From an uncultured Acetatifactor sp. (lineage in GTDB: Bacteria; Bacillota; Clostridia; Lachnospirales; Lachnospiraceae), in assembly GCA_910589035.1 (NCBI GenBank), contig CAJUSI010000024.1, positions 16,200 to 80,199 of the forward strand: a stretch of 64,000 bases of DNA, read 5' to 3'. Below, piece after piece: positions 51,522 through 60,054 of the stretch (position 1 is the first letter of the stretch; each line of letters starts with the position of its first letter). A model generated the notes under the pieces. The model was not told the origin of the DNA and searched no databases. It saw only the letters and a list, made by a program, of their open reading frames with translations. A program made the position numbers and the translations under genes.

Positions 51522-52199
51522 ATGAAAAGGTTAAAAGGCTTATATATGAAGTATAAGCACGGAATTCCCCTCATAATTTACATGGCCGTTTATCTTGGGT
51601 GGTTTACATGGCTTGAAAAGCGCAGCCAGAAAGATTATACTCTCATCCATGTGGGCGCGGATGACTACATTCCCTTCTGTGAGGTGTTTGTGGTTCCTTA
51701 TTTTCTGTGGTTTGCCTATGTGGCTGCAGTGGTACTCTTCCTCTTTCTGAAGAACAGGCAGGAATTCTCCAGGGCATGTGTTTTTCTGTTTACGGGAATG
51801 ACTATTTTCCTGATCATATCCACGCTCTGGCCCAACGGTCATCACTTAAGGCCAGCGGTAATGCCCCGGGACAATATCTTCACGCAGGCTGTGTCCTTTC
51901 TGTGGAAGATGGATACTCCCACCAATTTGTGGCCCAGCATCCATGTGTATAATTCCATGGGCGCGCATTTTGCCGTGATGAGCAGCGCCGGATTCAGGAA
52001 CAGGAAAGGAATCCGGATCGCTTCCGGTATACTGGCCTTTTCCATCATCCTGTCTACCATGTTTATCAAACAGCATTCCGTGTTCGATGTAACTACCGGA
52101 ATTATCCTGGGAACTGTCATGTATGTACTGGTATATAGAAGAGAGGCTCTTCTGGCTGCAAGGGCAGAGCGAAAGATGAAGAAAAGAATTTCCATATAA
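51522..52199 (+). CDS. PAP2-superfamily membrane phosphatase
   Basis: 225 residues, five to six helices. The phosphatase motifs are recognisable: PNGHHLRPA region, WPSIHVYNSMGAH (central SxH) and KQHSVFDVTTG (final His-Asp). Such enzymes act on phosphatidic acid or undecaprenyl pyrophosphate at the outer face. A Trp-Pro-Ser-Ile-His motif is nearer to inositol-phosphate-transfer members than to BcrC, so the substrate is open. ATG 51522 is taken because it begins the hydrophobic protein; GAAAGGA lies 13 nt upstream, longer than usual. An in-frame ATG at 51438 would overlie the leader. Confidence 0.82.
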   Translation: MKRLKGLYMKYKHGIPLIIYMAVYLGWFTWLEKRSQKDYTLIHVGADDYIPFCEVFVVPYFLWFAYVAAVVLFLFLKNRQEFSRACVFLFTGMTIFLIISTLWPNGHHLRPAVMPRDNIFTQAVSFLWKMDTPTNLWPSIHVYNSMGAHFAVMSSAGFRNRKGIRIASGILAFSIILSTMFIKQHSVFDVTTGIILGTVMYVLVYRREALLAARAERKMKKRISI

Positions 52200-52209
52200 T
52201 GATTTTTCC

Positions 52210-52245
52210 AAAGCGCCCCGGGCTCTCTCGATCCCGGGGCGCTTT
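52210..52245. terminator. bidirectional terminator
   Basis: AAAGCGCCCCGGG (52210-52222) and CCCGGGGCGCTTT (52233-52245); T and A runs flank it. Serves PAP2 on one side and the glycosyltransferase on the other. Confidence 0.92.
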
Positions 52246-52276
52246 CATTGTTGCCAGCCGCCTTATATTCCCGATA

Positions 52277-52380
52277 ATTTCCTTTTCGCCGGTATATGAC
52301 TTTATCCCGGTATTTCCTTTTCGCCGGCACATGACTTTATCCCGGCATTTCCTTTTCGCCGGCACATGACTTTGCTACTG
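52277..52380. repeat. 35-bp tandem repeat between convergent genes
   Basis: Three 35-bp units starting ATTTCCTTTTCGCCGG (52277, 52312, 52347), nearly identical. Placed between the terminator and the 3' end of the glycosyltransferase gene; the period is not a multiple of three. Confidence 0.9.
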
Positions 52381-52401
52381 ACGTCTGCCTTTTCTGCCCG
52401 G

Positions 52402-53430
52402 TCAGTTAAATTTAAAAATTTTCTGGCAGATCTTATATCCTCCCACGGAAATTCCCCGGCCCACTTTGCCGGGAAGATTCATGGCGCTTCCCATAAAACC
52501 ATGCCGCATCCGCCTGTACAGCCTGGCATCCTTTGCTTTCAGATAATCCCATACCTCTTTCTTTTTCGTCAGATTCTCCTTTTTACCGGAACGGATCAGC
52601 AGTACCGAAGACACCGTGGTAATGATCTCCAGGTAATTGTACATATACTGATACAGGCGCTTATTCTTCAAAATCTCCTGTTTCTTCTCCGCAAAATAAT
52701 CCATCATGATTTTGTTTACCTTAATCTGCTGGTCAATCCGGGATATCATAATCTCCTCGTTCACGGACTGTCCTTCCCTGCCGATATAATAGCGGTACAG
52801 ATTCACATCAAGATAATACATCCTTTTCACATAGGGGAGTGGTTCAAAAACGTAAAGATTATCCACATAAAAGGTATGCTTCGGCAGCTTCAGTCCGCAT
52901 TCTTCCAGCAATCCTGTGCGGAAAATAACCGAATGCATCAGGATATAATGTCCTTTTGCAAAATGATGACAGCCCTCCCAGGAGAAGACTTCCGCCCTGG
53001 GAAGAATATGGCGGTAATGCATTACCTTTCTGTGCTTTTCCCCTTCCTTTTCATAGACAAAATTACAGACAAGCATATCGAGCGCCTCCTGCTCTCCCGC
53101 AAACTCTCTCAGCTTGTCAAGTGCCTTAAGATAAGCCGACTTTTTTACCCAGTCGTCGCTGTCCACCACTTTGAAATAAAGTCCCGTGGCATTCCTGATT
53201 CCGGTATTGACGGCTGCTCCATGACCGCCGTTCTCCTGGTGGACTGCCTTAACGATGGACGGATATCTCTCCGCATATTCATCCGCAATCTCCCCCGTCC
53301 TGTCCCTGGCAGAACCATCGTCCACAATGATGATCTCTACATCCTCACCGCCTGCCAGCAGAGAATCCACGCACTTTCTCATATATTTCTCTGAATTATA
53401 ACAGGGTATTGCTATAGATAACAGTTTCAC
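52402..53430 (-). CDS. family 2 glycosyltransferase
   Basis: 342 residues of GT-A type: LLSIAIPCYNSEKYMRKCVDSLL, nucleotide motif IIVDDGS, GGHGAAVNTGI, and the metal-binding VVDSDDW. The rest is alpha-helical and rich in Tyr/Lys, without membrane helices. It probably decorates a wall or surface glycan. Start GTG 53430 overlaps the stop of the SfsA-MutY gene (GTGA), so it is translated with it. Confidence 0.9.
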   Translation of the reverse strand: MKLLSIAIPCYNSEKYMRKCVDSLLAGGEDVEIIIVDDGSARDRTGEIADEYAERYPSIVKAVHQENGGHGAAVNTGIRNATGLYFKVVDSDDWVKKSAYLKALDKLREFAGEQEALDMLVCNFVYEKEGEKHRKVMHYRHILPRAEVFSWEGCHHFAKGHYILMHSVIFRTGLLEECGLKLPKHTFYVDNLYVFEPLPYVKRMYYLDVNLYRYYIGREGQSVNEEIMISRIDQQIKVNKIMMDYFAEKKQEILKNKRLYQYMYNYLEIITTVSSVLLIRSGKKENLTKKKEVWDYLKAKDARLYRRMRHGFMGSAMNLPGKVGRGISVGGYKICQKIFKFN

Positions 53431-55451
53431 AGTTCCTCTTCCTCCTCATGTCTTTCCTTACCCAATAGAATACTCAGATATTTCGTATACGCGCCGAAAG
53501 CGGAGGGAATGGGATAACGTGTCTTCGTTTCCTCCGGCTCAATATACAGCCAGTCCTTCGCGGCTTCCCCGGTTTGCCTCGGCTCCAGCTCATCCACTCT
53601 GACCATATAGCCCCGCATATGCCATTCCCGATGAGTAAAAATATGCTTCGCCTCCTCTAACGGTTGAATGCGTATGGCTTTGAGTCCGCTCCCTGCAAGA
53701 TATTCCACCACCTCTTCCGCTGTGCGGAATCCTTCCAGTGAAGGAAATTCATACATTCCTGCCAAAAGTCCCCGCTCCTGCCGCTTCCGTATAACCGTCC
53801 GGTTCCCGTCACGAATTATCAGTACAGTTCTGTTCTCAATTTTCCTGGGTTTCTTTGCTTGCTTTACAGGATATTCCTGTTCCGTACCGGCAGCATGAGC
53901 CATACAGAGAGCTTCAAGAGGGCATTTCCCGCACAATGGCATACCGTTGGGAATGCAGACGCATGCTCCGATCTCCATCATGGCCTGATTAAAATCTCCG
54001 GGACGGCCTGCCGGCATAATCTTCTTCAACTCTTCCTCCACCGACCGGCGCACCTTTGCATCCGAAACGGGGCGCGCATCCTCCCTGAGCCTTGCCGCAA
54101 CCCGCAGCACATTCCCGTCCACCGCAGGAACAGGGCGTCCGAACGCAATGGAAGCAATCGCCCCCGCCGTATAGCTGCCGATTCCCGCAAGCTTAAGCAA
54201 TTCCTCATAGCTCTCCGGCATCTTCCCACCATATTCCCCACGGATCTGAACGGCCGCCTTCTGCATATTACGAACCCGGTTATAATAGCCCAGTCCCTCC
54301 CAGAGCTTCAAAAGAGTCTCCTCCTCGGCATCGGCCAGCGCCCCGATATCGGGAAGCTTATTCATAAAACGCTCAAAATAAGGCTTTACCGCCTCCACCC
54401 TGGTCTGCTGCAGCATAATTTCCGACACCCATACCCGGTAAGGTGTCGGAAATTCACGCCAGGGCAGAGCACGTCTGTTCTTATCATACCACTTTAAGAG
54501 CGGAATAGGAATATCCCCCAGCTTAGTCTTTTCTGTTTTTTTTCTAAATGTTTCATTAATTTCTCCCGGTTCTTCTTTTCCCGGTTCTTTCTTCTTTGCT
54601 TCTTCTGTTCCTGGTTCTGTCTTTGCTTCTTCCTTCTTTGCCTCTTCTGTCTTCGCTTCTTCTGCCCTTTCCTCTCCTGTCTTTACTTCTTCTGTCTTTG
54701 CCTTTTCTATCTCTTCTGTCCTTTCCTCTTCCCGGTCAAGAACGACGGGAACGGGCCGGTTCACCAGCATGCTTCCCGGCTCCACCAGACAGTCATAGGC
54801 AAGAATCTCCACCCCTGCCTCTGCAGCAAGACAAAGTACATCGGCAAACTCAGGATGCGTTTCCCGATTGGGTGTAAAGTATCTGACATCCGTCATCTGA
54901 ATAACGAACATGACAATAGCACGATAGCCCTCTCTTTTGGCTGCGACCAACTCCTCCACATGCTTCACGGCTCTGTCCGAAGGCGCATCCGGGAAACGGA
55001 CCACGCCTTCTTCCTCCAGGGTAACGCCCTTTACCTCCATAAATATCTTCTCGTCTCCGGCCTCAATATAAAAATCAAATCGGGAATTGCCGTACTTCAT
55101 CTCCGGGCGCACCAGGGTTACGTTCGGGAAAAGTCCTCCTTTCAGCAGCCATTCCTCCACCGCTCTGTTCGGCGCCTGGGAATCCATATTGATCATACGA
55201 TTCCCTTTCTCAACTGCAACCAGGTCATAGGCAGTGGAACGGCCGGGGCGGCCGCATTTTTCAAGGTAAACCGCCGCCCCCTTTTGCAGCAGCTCACGGC
55301 ATCTTCCGGTGTTTTTTACATGGACGGTCTCTATCCTGAGATTCCTCCCGCCCTGAACTGTGCTCTCTTCTTCATCCCTCAGCTCAACTCTTGCAATAAA
55401 GCGATTGGGGCGTTCCAGAAACCGTCCCTTTCTTATATCTTTATATTCCAT
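53427..55451 (-). CDS. SfsA-MutY fusion: PD-(D/E)XK nuclease plus A/G-specific adenine glycosylase
   Basis: One 674-residue frame. Residues 1-239 are a full SfsA: FLERPNRFIARV, NTGRCRELL, and the nuclease core FDFYIE (Asp126) with EVKGVTL (Glu139, Lys141). Residues 240-310 are a Lys/Glu/Thr linker built of KTEEA-like units. Residues 312-674 are a full MutY: catalytic Glu344 in WVSEIMLQQT, helix-hairpin-helix LAGIGSYTAGAIA, Asp in PAVDGNV, the 4Fe-4S cysteines (CIPNGMPLCGKCPLEALC), and a C-terminal NUDIX-like domain with HREWHMRGY. MutY excises adenine opposite 8-oxoguanine; SfsA proteins are DNA-binding nuclease-fold proteins. AAAGGAG precedes ATG 55451. The gene lies between the nucleotidase and glycosyltransferase genes. 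Confidence 0.92.
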   Translation of the reverse strand: MEYKDIRKGRFLERPNRFIARVELRDEEESTVQGGRNLRIETVHVKNTGRCRELLQKGAAVYLEKCGRPGRSTAYDLVAVEKGNRMINMDSQAPNRAVEEWLLKGGLFPNVTLVRPEMKYGNSRFDFYIEAGDEKIFMEVKGVTLEEEGVVRFPDAPSDRAVKHVEELVAAKREGYRAIVMFVIQMTDVRYFTPNRETHPEFADVLCLAAEAGVEILAYDCLVEPGSMLVNRPVPVVLDREEERTEEIEKAKTEEVKTGEERAEEAKTEEAKKEEAKTEPGTEEAKKKEPGKEEPGEINETFRKKTEKTKLGDIPIPLLKWYDKNRRALPWREFPTPYRVWVSEIMLQQTRVEAVKPYFERFMNKLPDIGALADAEEETLLKLWEGLGYYNRVRNMQKAAVQIRGEYGGKMPESYEELLKLAGIGSYTAGAIASIAFGRPVPAVDGNVLRVAARLREDARPVSDAKVRRSVEEELKKIMPAGRPGDFNQAMMEIGACVCIPNGMPLCGKCPLEALCMAHAAGTEQEYPVKQAKKPRKIENRTVLIIRDGNRTVIRKRQERGLLAGMYEFPSLEGFRTAEEVVEYLAGSGLKAIRIQPLEEAKHIFTHREWHMRGYMVRVDELEPRQTGEAAKDWLYIEPEETKTRYPIPSAFGAYTKYLSILLGKERHEEEEEL

Positions 55452-55488
55452 GCCGAATATATCTCCTTTTACGCCTCTGGGCGCACTG

Positions 55489-56442
55489 TCAGCATTGATG
55501 ATAACAACAGGCCATCCGTCCCACAGTTCTGCTGTAAGGCACCCTCGCCGCCGGCACGGACTGCGCCGCGCTCACAGTATGTATGGATTGATCGTCAAAG
55601 AAAATCTGCGCCCCGAAAGCCTTCAGCACATCCTTCTTTTCCAGGCCTCCCAGAAAAAATGCTTCGTCCACCCGGACATTCCAGGCCCGCATGGTACGGA
55701 TAACCCGCTCATGGGCGGGCGCACTCCTTGATGTCACAAGCGCTGTCCTGATGAGCCCCCTCTGTATGCCGAGCTCCTGCTGCAGTTCTGAAAGCTTCTT
55801 CAGAAATTTTGCAAAGGGCCCCTCCGCAAGCGGTTCCCGCGCAAGCTTTCTTTCATTCTCTTCAAAAGCATTCAATCCCTTCTCTTTAAATATCAGCTCT
55901 GATTCATCCGTGAACAGAACCGCATCCCCATCGAAGGCTATGCGTATCTGGCAGGTATTCTCCGCGTCCTCCCCGGATAAAGGCATCTGTGCCGGCTGAT
56001 GCTGCGTACATATGATTCCGGCAGCTATCCCGCTGTCTATGGCACTCTGCACATCATCCTCATAAGCCGAAAGGAATAAATCCGTGTGAAAGGCTTCCAG
56101 GTACGGAGCAAGGGAAGCACCGCTTGCCAGCACCGAGCGGGTGATATTCAAACCGTAATGAGCTATCGCGTTAAATACCCGCAGGGAGGTATCCGGGCTG
56201 TTGCGGGACATGATAATAACCTCAACCAGATTTCCCTTCCTTCCGTATTCGTTCAGCTTCAGCAGGGATTTAATCAGCCCAAAGCCGGGCCCCGGCTTTA
56301 ATATATCCTGTTCATGCTCTACCTGATAGCTGCAGTACGCTTCCAGTCCCTGACTCTCGAATATCTCGTTTTCCGCCGTCAGATCAAACAATGCTCTTGA
56401 AGACACGCCAATCACAATTTTCCTGTCAAGTTCATATGCCAT
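55489..56442 (-). CDS. 5'-nucleotidase, cytosolic cN-I type
   Basis: 317 residues beginning MAYELDRKIVIGVSSRALFDL, with IIMSRNSPDTSLRVFNAI, the catalytic FDGDAVLFTDESE and FLGGLEKKDVLKAF, the pattern of the NT5C1A-like family that hydrolyses AMP or IMP. ATG 56442 has GGAAAGGA upstream. Adjacent to a DNA-repair fusion gene, it could be part of nucleotide salvage after damage, but that is only context. Confidence 0.85.
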   Translation of the reverse strand: MAYELDRKIVIGVSSRALFDLTAENEIFESQGLEAYCSYQVEHEQDILKPGPGFGLIKSLLKLNEYGRKGNLVEVIIMSRNSPDTSLRVFNAIAHYGLNITRSVLASGASLAPYLEAFHTDLFLSAYEDDVQSAIDSGIAAGIICTQHQPAQMPLSGEDAENTCQIRIAFDGDAVLFTDESELIFKEKGLNAFEENERKLAREPLAEGPFAKFLKKLSELQQELGIQRGLIRTALVTSRSAPAHERVIRTMRAWNVRVDEAFFLGGLEKKDVLKAFGAQIFFDDQSIHTVSAAQSVPAARVPYSRTVGRMACCYHQC

Positions 56443-56490
56443 ATTTCTGTCCTTTCCATGCATGCCGGCATGGCGCACAGGCACATTTCC

Positions 56491-57168
56491 CTACCTCAGC
56501 CGGTTGCATTCATATCTCTCCAGTGTCAGCAGACAGGCCTTCAAAGCCTCATACCGCTCCTCAGTATCTCCCTCATTGACCTCTATGTCGCAGGCTATGG
56601 CCATGGTAGTGATCATTTCATCCGTGATCCTGTGATGAAGTCCCGCCAGTATGTTCAGGCGCTGCTCATAGCTGTCGGAATCCAGGAATTCCAGCACCAG
56701 AGGATCGATGGACAGTTCCTGGCTTTCTTCTGATTCACCGGAAGAGTCTCCCGGACAAAACCGCTCTTGCGGCTCAACCGGCTTCGCAGGCTCTTCAGCT
56801 CCCGCCTCCCCGGCAGTGTCCCATACCGCCTCCTCTTCGGCGGCATCCCGGACTGTCTCCTCTTTGACAGTATCCTGTGCCTTCTCCGGGCTGTACGGCT
56901 GCGCCTCCCCCTCCGAGTCCTTCTGTCTTGCGGCATCCGGTCCCTGCAGTTCAAAGCGGAATTCCTGCTTTGCCTCCGGATGCTTCTCCCGATCCACCCT
57001 CTCCACAAACATGGCAAGAGGCCGGGCATAGGTCCTGAAATCATCGTAAAGCGCCTGATAGACCACCAGCTGCTCTCCTGTCTCCGTGTGCTGTGCAATG
57101 GCTGTAATCTGATATAAATTTCCCTTAAAATGCTTATAAATTTCATATGGCTTTGGGATAAACGACAT
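56491..57168 (-). CDS. DUF1653 protein with acidic extension
   Basis: 225 residues. Residues 10-58 (YKHFKGNLYQITAIAQHTETGEQLVVYQALY) are a DUF1653 domain, usually a stand-alone 60-80 residue protein of unknown role. It continues with a long acidic, Ala/Glu-rich linker (75-155) and a helical C-terminus. It is the first gene of the set running to 52402. Confidence 0.85.
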   Translation of the reverse strand: MSFIPKPYEIYKHFKGNLYQITAIAQHTETGEQLVVYQALYDDFRTYARPLAMFVERVDREKHPEAKQEFRFELQGPDAARQKDSEGEAQPYSPEKAQDTVKEETVRDAAEEEAVWDTAGEAGAEEPAKPVEPQERFCPGDSSGESEESQELSIDPLVLEFLDSDSYEQRLNILAGLHHRITDEMITTMAIACDIEVNEGDTEERYEALKACLLTLERYECNRLR

Positions 57169-57272
57169 GTTGGGAGCTCCTTTCTGCCTGTCCGTCTCTA
57201 TCTGCCGGAAGGGCTCATATTCTCCATAAAAAGAGTATACCCCTATTTCCGTAAAATGTCATGTGATTCCTG

Positions 57273-57728
57273 TCATTGATTTATGAAAAATTCATGCTTA
57301 AAGTTACAGTCCTCATCCTCAAAAACCATTTTCTCCAGCTCTGCCATCAGAAGCTCCCTGTCTTCCATGCACATTCTGTCGATTTTGCCGTGATGTACGG
57401 TGAGGGTATACTCTCTGCTGCCGTCCGCATCCAGTATCCTTGTCAGCATCACGCCGCTGTCTGCAAATCCCTCTTTATTCAGGAACTCTCTTGCCTGGGC
57501 CACAAGCGCCCTTTCCTTTTCCTGATAATAAGCCTCAATCTCCTGTGCGCTCAGGCTGTCCTGTCCCATTGCCGTCCCTGCAAAAAGACTTACCGCTGCC
57601 AGAACCAGAGCGGTCATCACTACAATCCCGCCCACTCCCCTGCTTTTCATTCCTCTGCCGCTTCTCTTTCTCATATATTTCTCCTCTGCGCCGGCCCTTC
57701 CCTTCGCCTCTGTTCTATCGTTTCTCAT
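57273..57728 (-). CDS. small membrane/exported protein under LexA-like control
   Basis: 151 residues of no recognised family. Basic N-terminus (1-31), one hydrophobic segment (about 32-54), then a soluble, mostly helical, charged domain of about 95 residues outside the membrane, with three Cys-poor acidic patches and Met-rich spots. The segment could be an anchor or, less likely, a cleaved signal. ATG 57728 has a very strong AAAAGGAGG site. The promoter carries two palindromic boxes of the GAACNNNNGTTC/T type, so SOS induction is predicted. Small one-helix SOS proteins of this layout (YneA, DivS, SosA) block division in other Gram-positives; this one has no LysM domain and no detectable similarity, so that role is a guess. 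Confidence 0.75.
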   Translation of the reverse strand: MRNDRTEAKGRAGAEEKYMRKRSGRGMKSRGVGGIVVMTALVLAAVSLFAGTAMGQDSLSAQEIEAYYQEKERALVAQAREFLNKEGFADSGVMLTRILDADGSREYTLTVHHGKIDRMCMEDRELLMAELEKMVFEDEDCNFKHEFFINQ

Positions 57729-57750
57729 GATACCTTCCTCCTTTTCGCGT

Positions 57751-57762
57751 GAACAAATGTTC
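57751..57762. promoter_or_regulatory. LexA-like box 1
   Basis: GAACAAATGTTC, palindromic GAAC-N4-GTTC, about 8-20 bp downstream of the -10 box of the gene at 57728. Confidence 0.65.
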
Positions 57763-57770
57763 TTATTCAG

Positions 57771-57799
57771 AGAATAAAACATTTGTTCGAATTTGTCAA
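57771..57799 (-). promoter_or_regulatory. sigma-A promoter with LexA-like box 2 in spacer
   Basis: On the minus strand TTGACA, 17 bp, TATTCT. The spacer contains GAACAAATGTTT (57788-57777), a second GAAC-N4-GTTT site. The two boxes with their flanks form an 18-bp imperfect inverted repeat. Confidence 0.7.
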
Positions 57800-57922
57800 C
57801 ACTTTTTTGAACACACTTTTTTGAATGACTGAATTATATAAAATTTTAAGTCCAATAAAACTCCCTCAAAACCATTTTTCCTTTTGATTTTGGAATAATT
57901 TTCCCTTACAGGAAGAATATTC

Positions 57923-57950
57923 TTTGAAATGTATTAAAATTTAATATAAT
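57923..57950 (+). promoter_or_regulatory. promoter of DUF3048 lipoprotein gene
   Basis: TTTGAA, 16 bp, TATAAT, in an AT-rich divergent region. Confidence 0.55.
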
Positions 57951-58029
57951 TTTATGTCAAACAAATGGACAAAAAGCAAACTTAGCGCTAAAATAGAAGA
58001 AAAAAGATTGTAACAGAAAGGATACAATA

Positions 58030-59205
58030 ATGAAGAAGAAATTTATAGCAGCACTTATAACGGCAATGGCGATAAGCGCGCTTGCAGGATGCGGCGGCGA
58101 GGACGAGCCTTCTTCGGCTCCCGTTTCCACTCTGTCCCCGGTAGTCGTGGATGATGAGACCCAATCCACGGCGGAAGATACCCCCGCCCCTTCTGAAAGC
58201 GAATCCGAGGAGCCTGAGGAGACAATTCCCGAAAATGCATACCGCAGCGAGATTACCAACGAATGGATTGACGAAAGCCTGAAGGACCAGCGCCCCATTG
58301 CGGTAATGGTGGACAATGAGAAAACTGCGCTCCCTCACTATGGCCTCACGGAGGCGGATGTAGTGTATGAGATTATGAACAGCACCGCAAACGGAAGGAT
58401 CACCCGTTTCATGGCGATCGTGAAGGATTGGGGCAGCATCACCCAGTTCGGCAGCATCCGAAGCGCACGTCCGACCAATTTCATGCTGGCGGCGGAATGG
58501 AACGCGGTGGTCTGCCATGACGGCGGCCCTTTCTATATCGACGAGTGGGTGGCAAAAAGCTACATCGATAACCTGAGCGGCGGATTTGCCAGATTCAACA
58601 ACGGCAAGAAATGGGAATATATGGAATACCTTACCTATGATACCCAGACCGGCGTCAACATGAAAGGCGGATCTCAAACCTATGACGGTCTGAAGCAGCG
58701 CTTTGAGAAGGCAAACTACAGCACTACATACAATAATTATTATGCGGGACCCCATTTTACCTTCTCGGATACGGAGGTCGATTTCTCCGACAGAAGCGAT
58801 GCCCTGAGCGCGACGGAAATCGAGCTTCCCTTCCCTCATAACAGTTCCACCCTGAAATATAACGAGGCAACGGGAACCTACGATTATTATGAATACGGCA
58901 GCCTGCACAAGGATCCCCTGCATGACGATGCCCCCCTTACCTTCAAGAATCTGCTGATTCAGGATACCACCTTCGGTGAGCTGGACACCAACGGTTATAT
59001 GATCTATAATGCCGTGGATACCGGGCGCGACGGATTTTACATTACAAACGGAAAGGCCATCAGGGTTACATGGTCAAAGAGCAGTGACAACAGCATCACT
59101 ACCTACTATGACAAGAGCACCGGCGAAGAGATAAAACTCAATACCGGCAAGACTTATATCTCCCTGGTTCCCTCGGACAGCTGGAATCTGATCAAAATGA
59201 AATAA
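58030..59205 (+). CDS. yerB: DUF3048 (YerB-like) lipoprotein
   Basis: 391 residues. Signal peptide with lipobox ALAGC (Cys21), a Ser/Glu/Pro-rich linker (22-75), then DUF3048: RPIAVMVDNEKTALPHYGLTEADVVYE, FGSIRSARPTNFMLAAEW, and the C-terminal half with GKAIRVTWSK. Function unknown; processed by the Lgt encoded at 28478. GAAAGGAT lies before ATG 58030. It has its own promoter and terminator. Confidence 0.9.
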   Translation: MKKKFIAALITAMAISALAGCGGEDEPSSAPVSTLSPVVVDDETQSTAEDTPAPSESESEEPEETIPENAYRSEITNEWIDESLKDQRPIAVMVDNEKTALPHYGLTEADVVYEIMNSTANGRITRFMAIVKDWGSITQFGSIRSARPTNFMLAAEWNAVVCHDGGPFYIDEWVAKSYIDNLSGGFARFNNGKKWEYMEYLTYDTQTGVNMKGGSQTYDGLKQRFEKANYSTTYNNYYAGPHFTFSDTEVDFSDRSDALSATEIELPFPHNSSTLKYNEATGTYDYYEYGSLHKDPLHDDAPLTFKNLLIQDTTFGELDTNGYMIYNAVDTGRDGFYITNGKAIRVTWSKSSDNSITTYYDKSTGEEIKLNTGKTYISLVPSDSWNLIKMK

Positions 59206-59211
59206 TGGTAT

Positions 59212-59252
59212 AAAAACAGAGCCCGTACCCACCAGGTACCGGCTCTGTTTTT
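59212..59252. terminator. bidirectional terminator
   Basis: AAAAACAGAGCC...GGCTCTGTTTTT with an inner GTACC/GGTAC stem, between the convergent lipoprotein and ABC genes. Confidence 0.9.
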
Positions 59253-59292
59253 ATCGGTAAAAAAGTCTCTCCTGCAAAAGCCCTTTCTCCCT

Positions 59293-60054
59293 CTACTCTA
59301 TTTCATAGTAATACTGGCATCCCGCGTCCGTCTGCACGGATTTCACATCCACACCGTAAAGCCTGCCAATCACGCCGGACTCCAAGATTTCCTCCCCCGA
59401 AGCGCATTTTATCACCCTGCCGTCCTTTACGGCGGCGATCCTGTGAGAGATTTTCAGGGCAAGAGGGATATCGTGCAGGACAAGAATTATCGTTTTTCCG
59501 CTCTCCGAGAGCCTTCCTGCCATGCGGACGAACTTCAGCTGCTGCTCCATATCCAGGTAGGTGGTGGGTTCGTCCATCACGATCACCGGCGCCTGCTGGG
59601 CCAGCGCCATAGCAATGTACACCTTCTGACGCATACCGCCCGAAAGCTCGGACATCTGCTTTTCTGCGAAAGCACCGATCCCCATCTCTTCCATAGCCTT
59701 TCCGGCGATCTCATAATCCTCTTTGCTGTATTTCCTGGGATAGTTTAAATAGGGAAATCTTCCGTGGAGCACCATACGTCCCGCCGATATATCAGGCACA
59801 TTCTTACCCTGTGGCAGATATGCAATTTTTCGCGCAAGCTCTGTCCGGGGCATATCTTTTACTGAAACGCCGTCCACCGCAATATCTCCGCCCGTCAAAG
59901 GAATAAATCCGCAGATTGCCCGCAGAAGCGTACTCTTTCCGCTCCCGTTTCCCCCGATGAGCGTGGTGATCTCTCCTTTCCGGGCCCTGAGGCTTATCCC
60001 ATGAAGAATCTCTTCCTTTCCATACCCCGCACGGACATCCTTCGCTTCAATCAT
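59293..60054 (-). CDS. FecE-type ABC transporter ATPase
   Basis: Energises the importer with the two genes upstream. 253 residues: Walker A GGNGSGKST (34-42), Q-loop YLPQGK, signature LSGGM, Walker B VIVMDEPTT, H-loop LVLHD. ATG 60054 overlaps the permease stop (ATGATTGA). Confidence 0.94.
   Translation of the reverse strand: MIEAKDVRAGYGKEEILHGISLRARKGEITTLIGGNGSGKSTLLRAICGFIPLTGGDIAVDGVSVKDMPRTELARKIAYLPQGKNVPDISAGRMVLHGRFPYLNYPRKYSKEDYEIAGKAMEEMGIGAFAEKQMSELSGGMRQKVYIAMALAQQAPVIVMDEPTTYLDMEQQLKFVRMAGRLSESGKTIILVLHDIPLALKISHRIAAVKDGRVIKCASGEEILESGVIGRLYGVDVKSVQTDAGCQYYYEIE

Noticed and set aside
8148..52380. Tandem arrays as CRISPR
   Set aside because: Units abut without spacers, differ between loci and have no cas genes.
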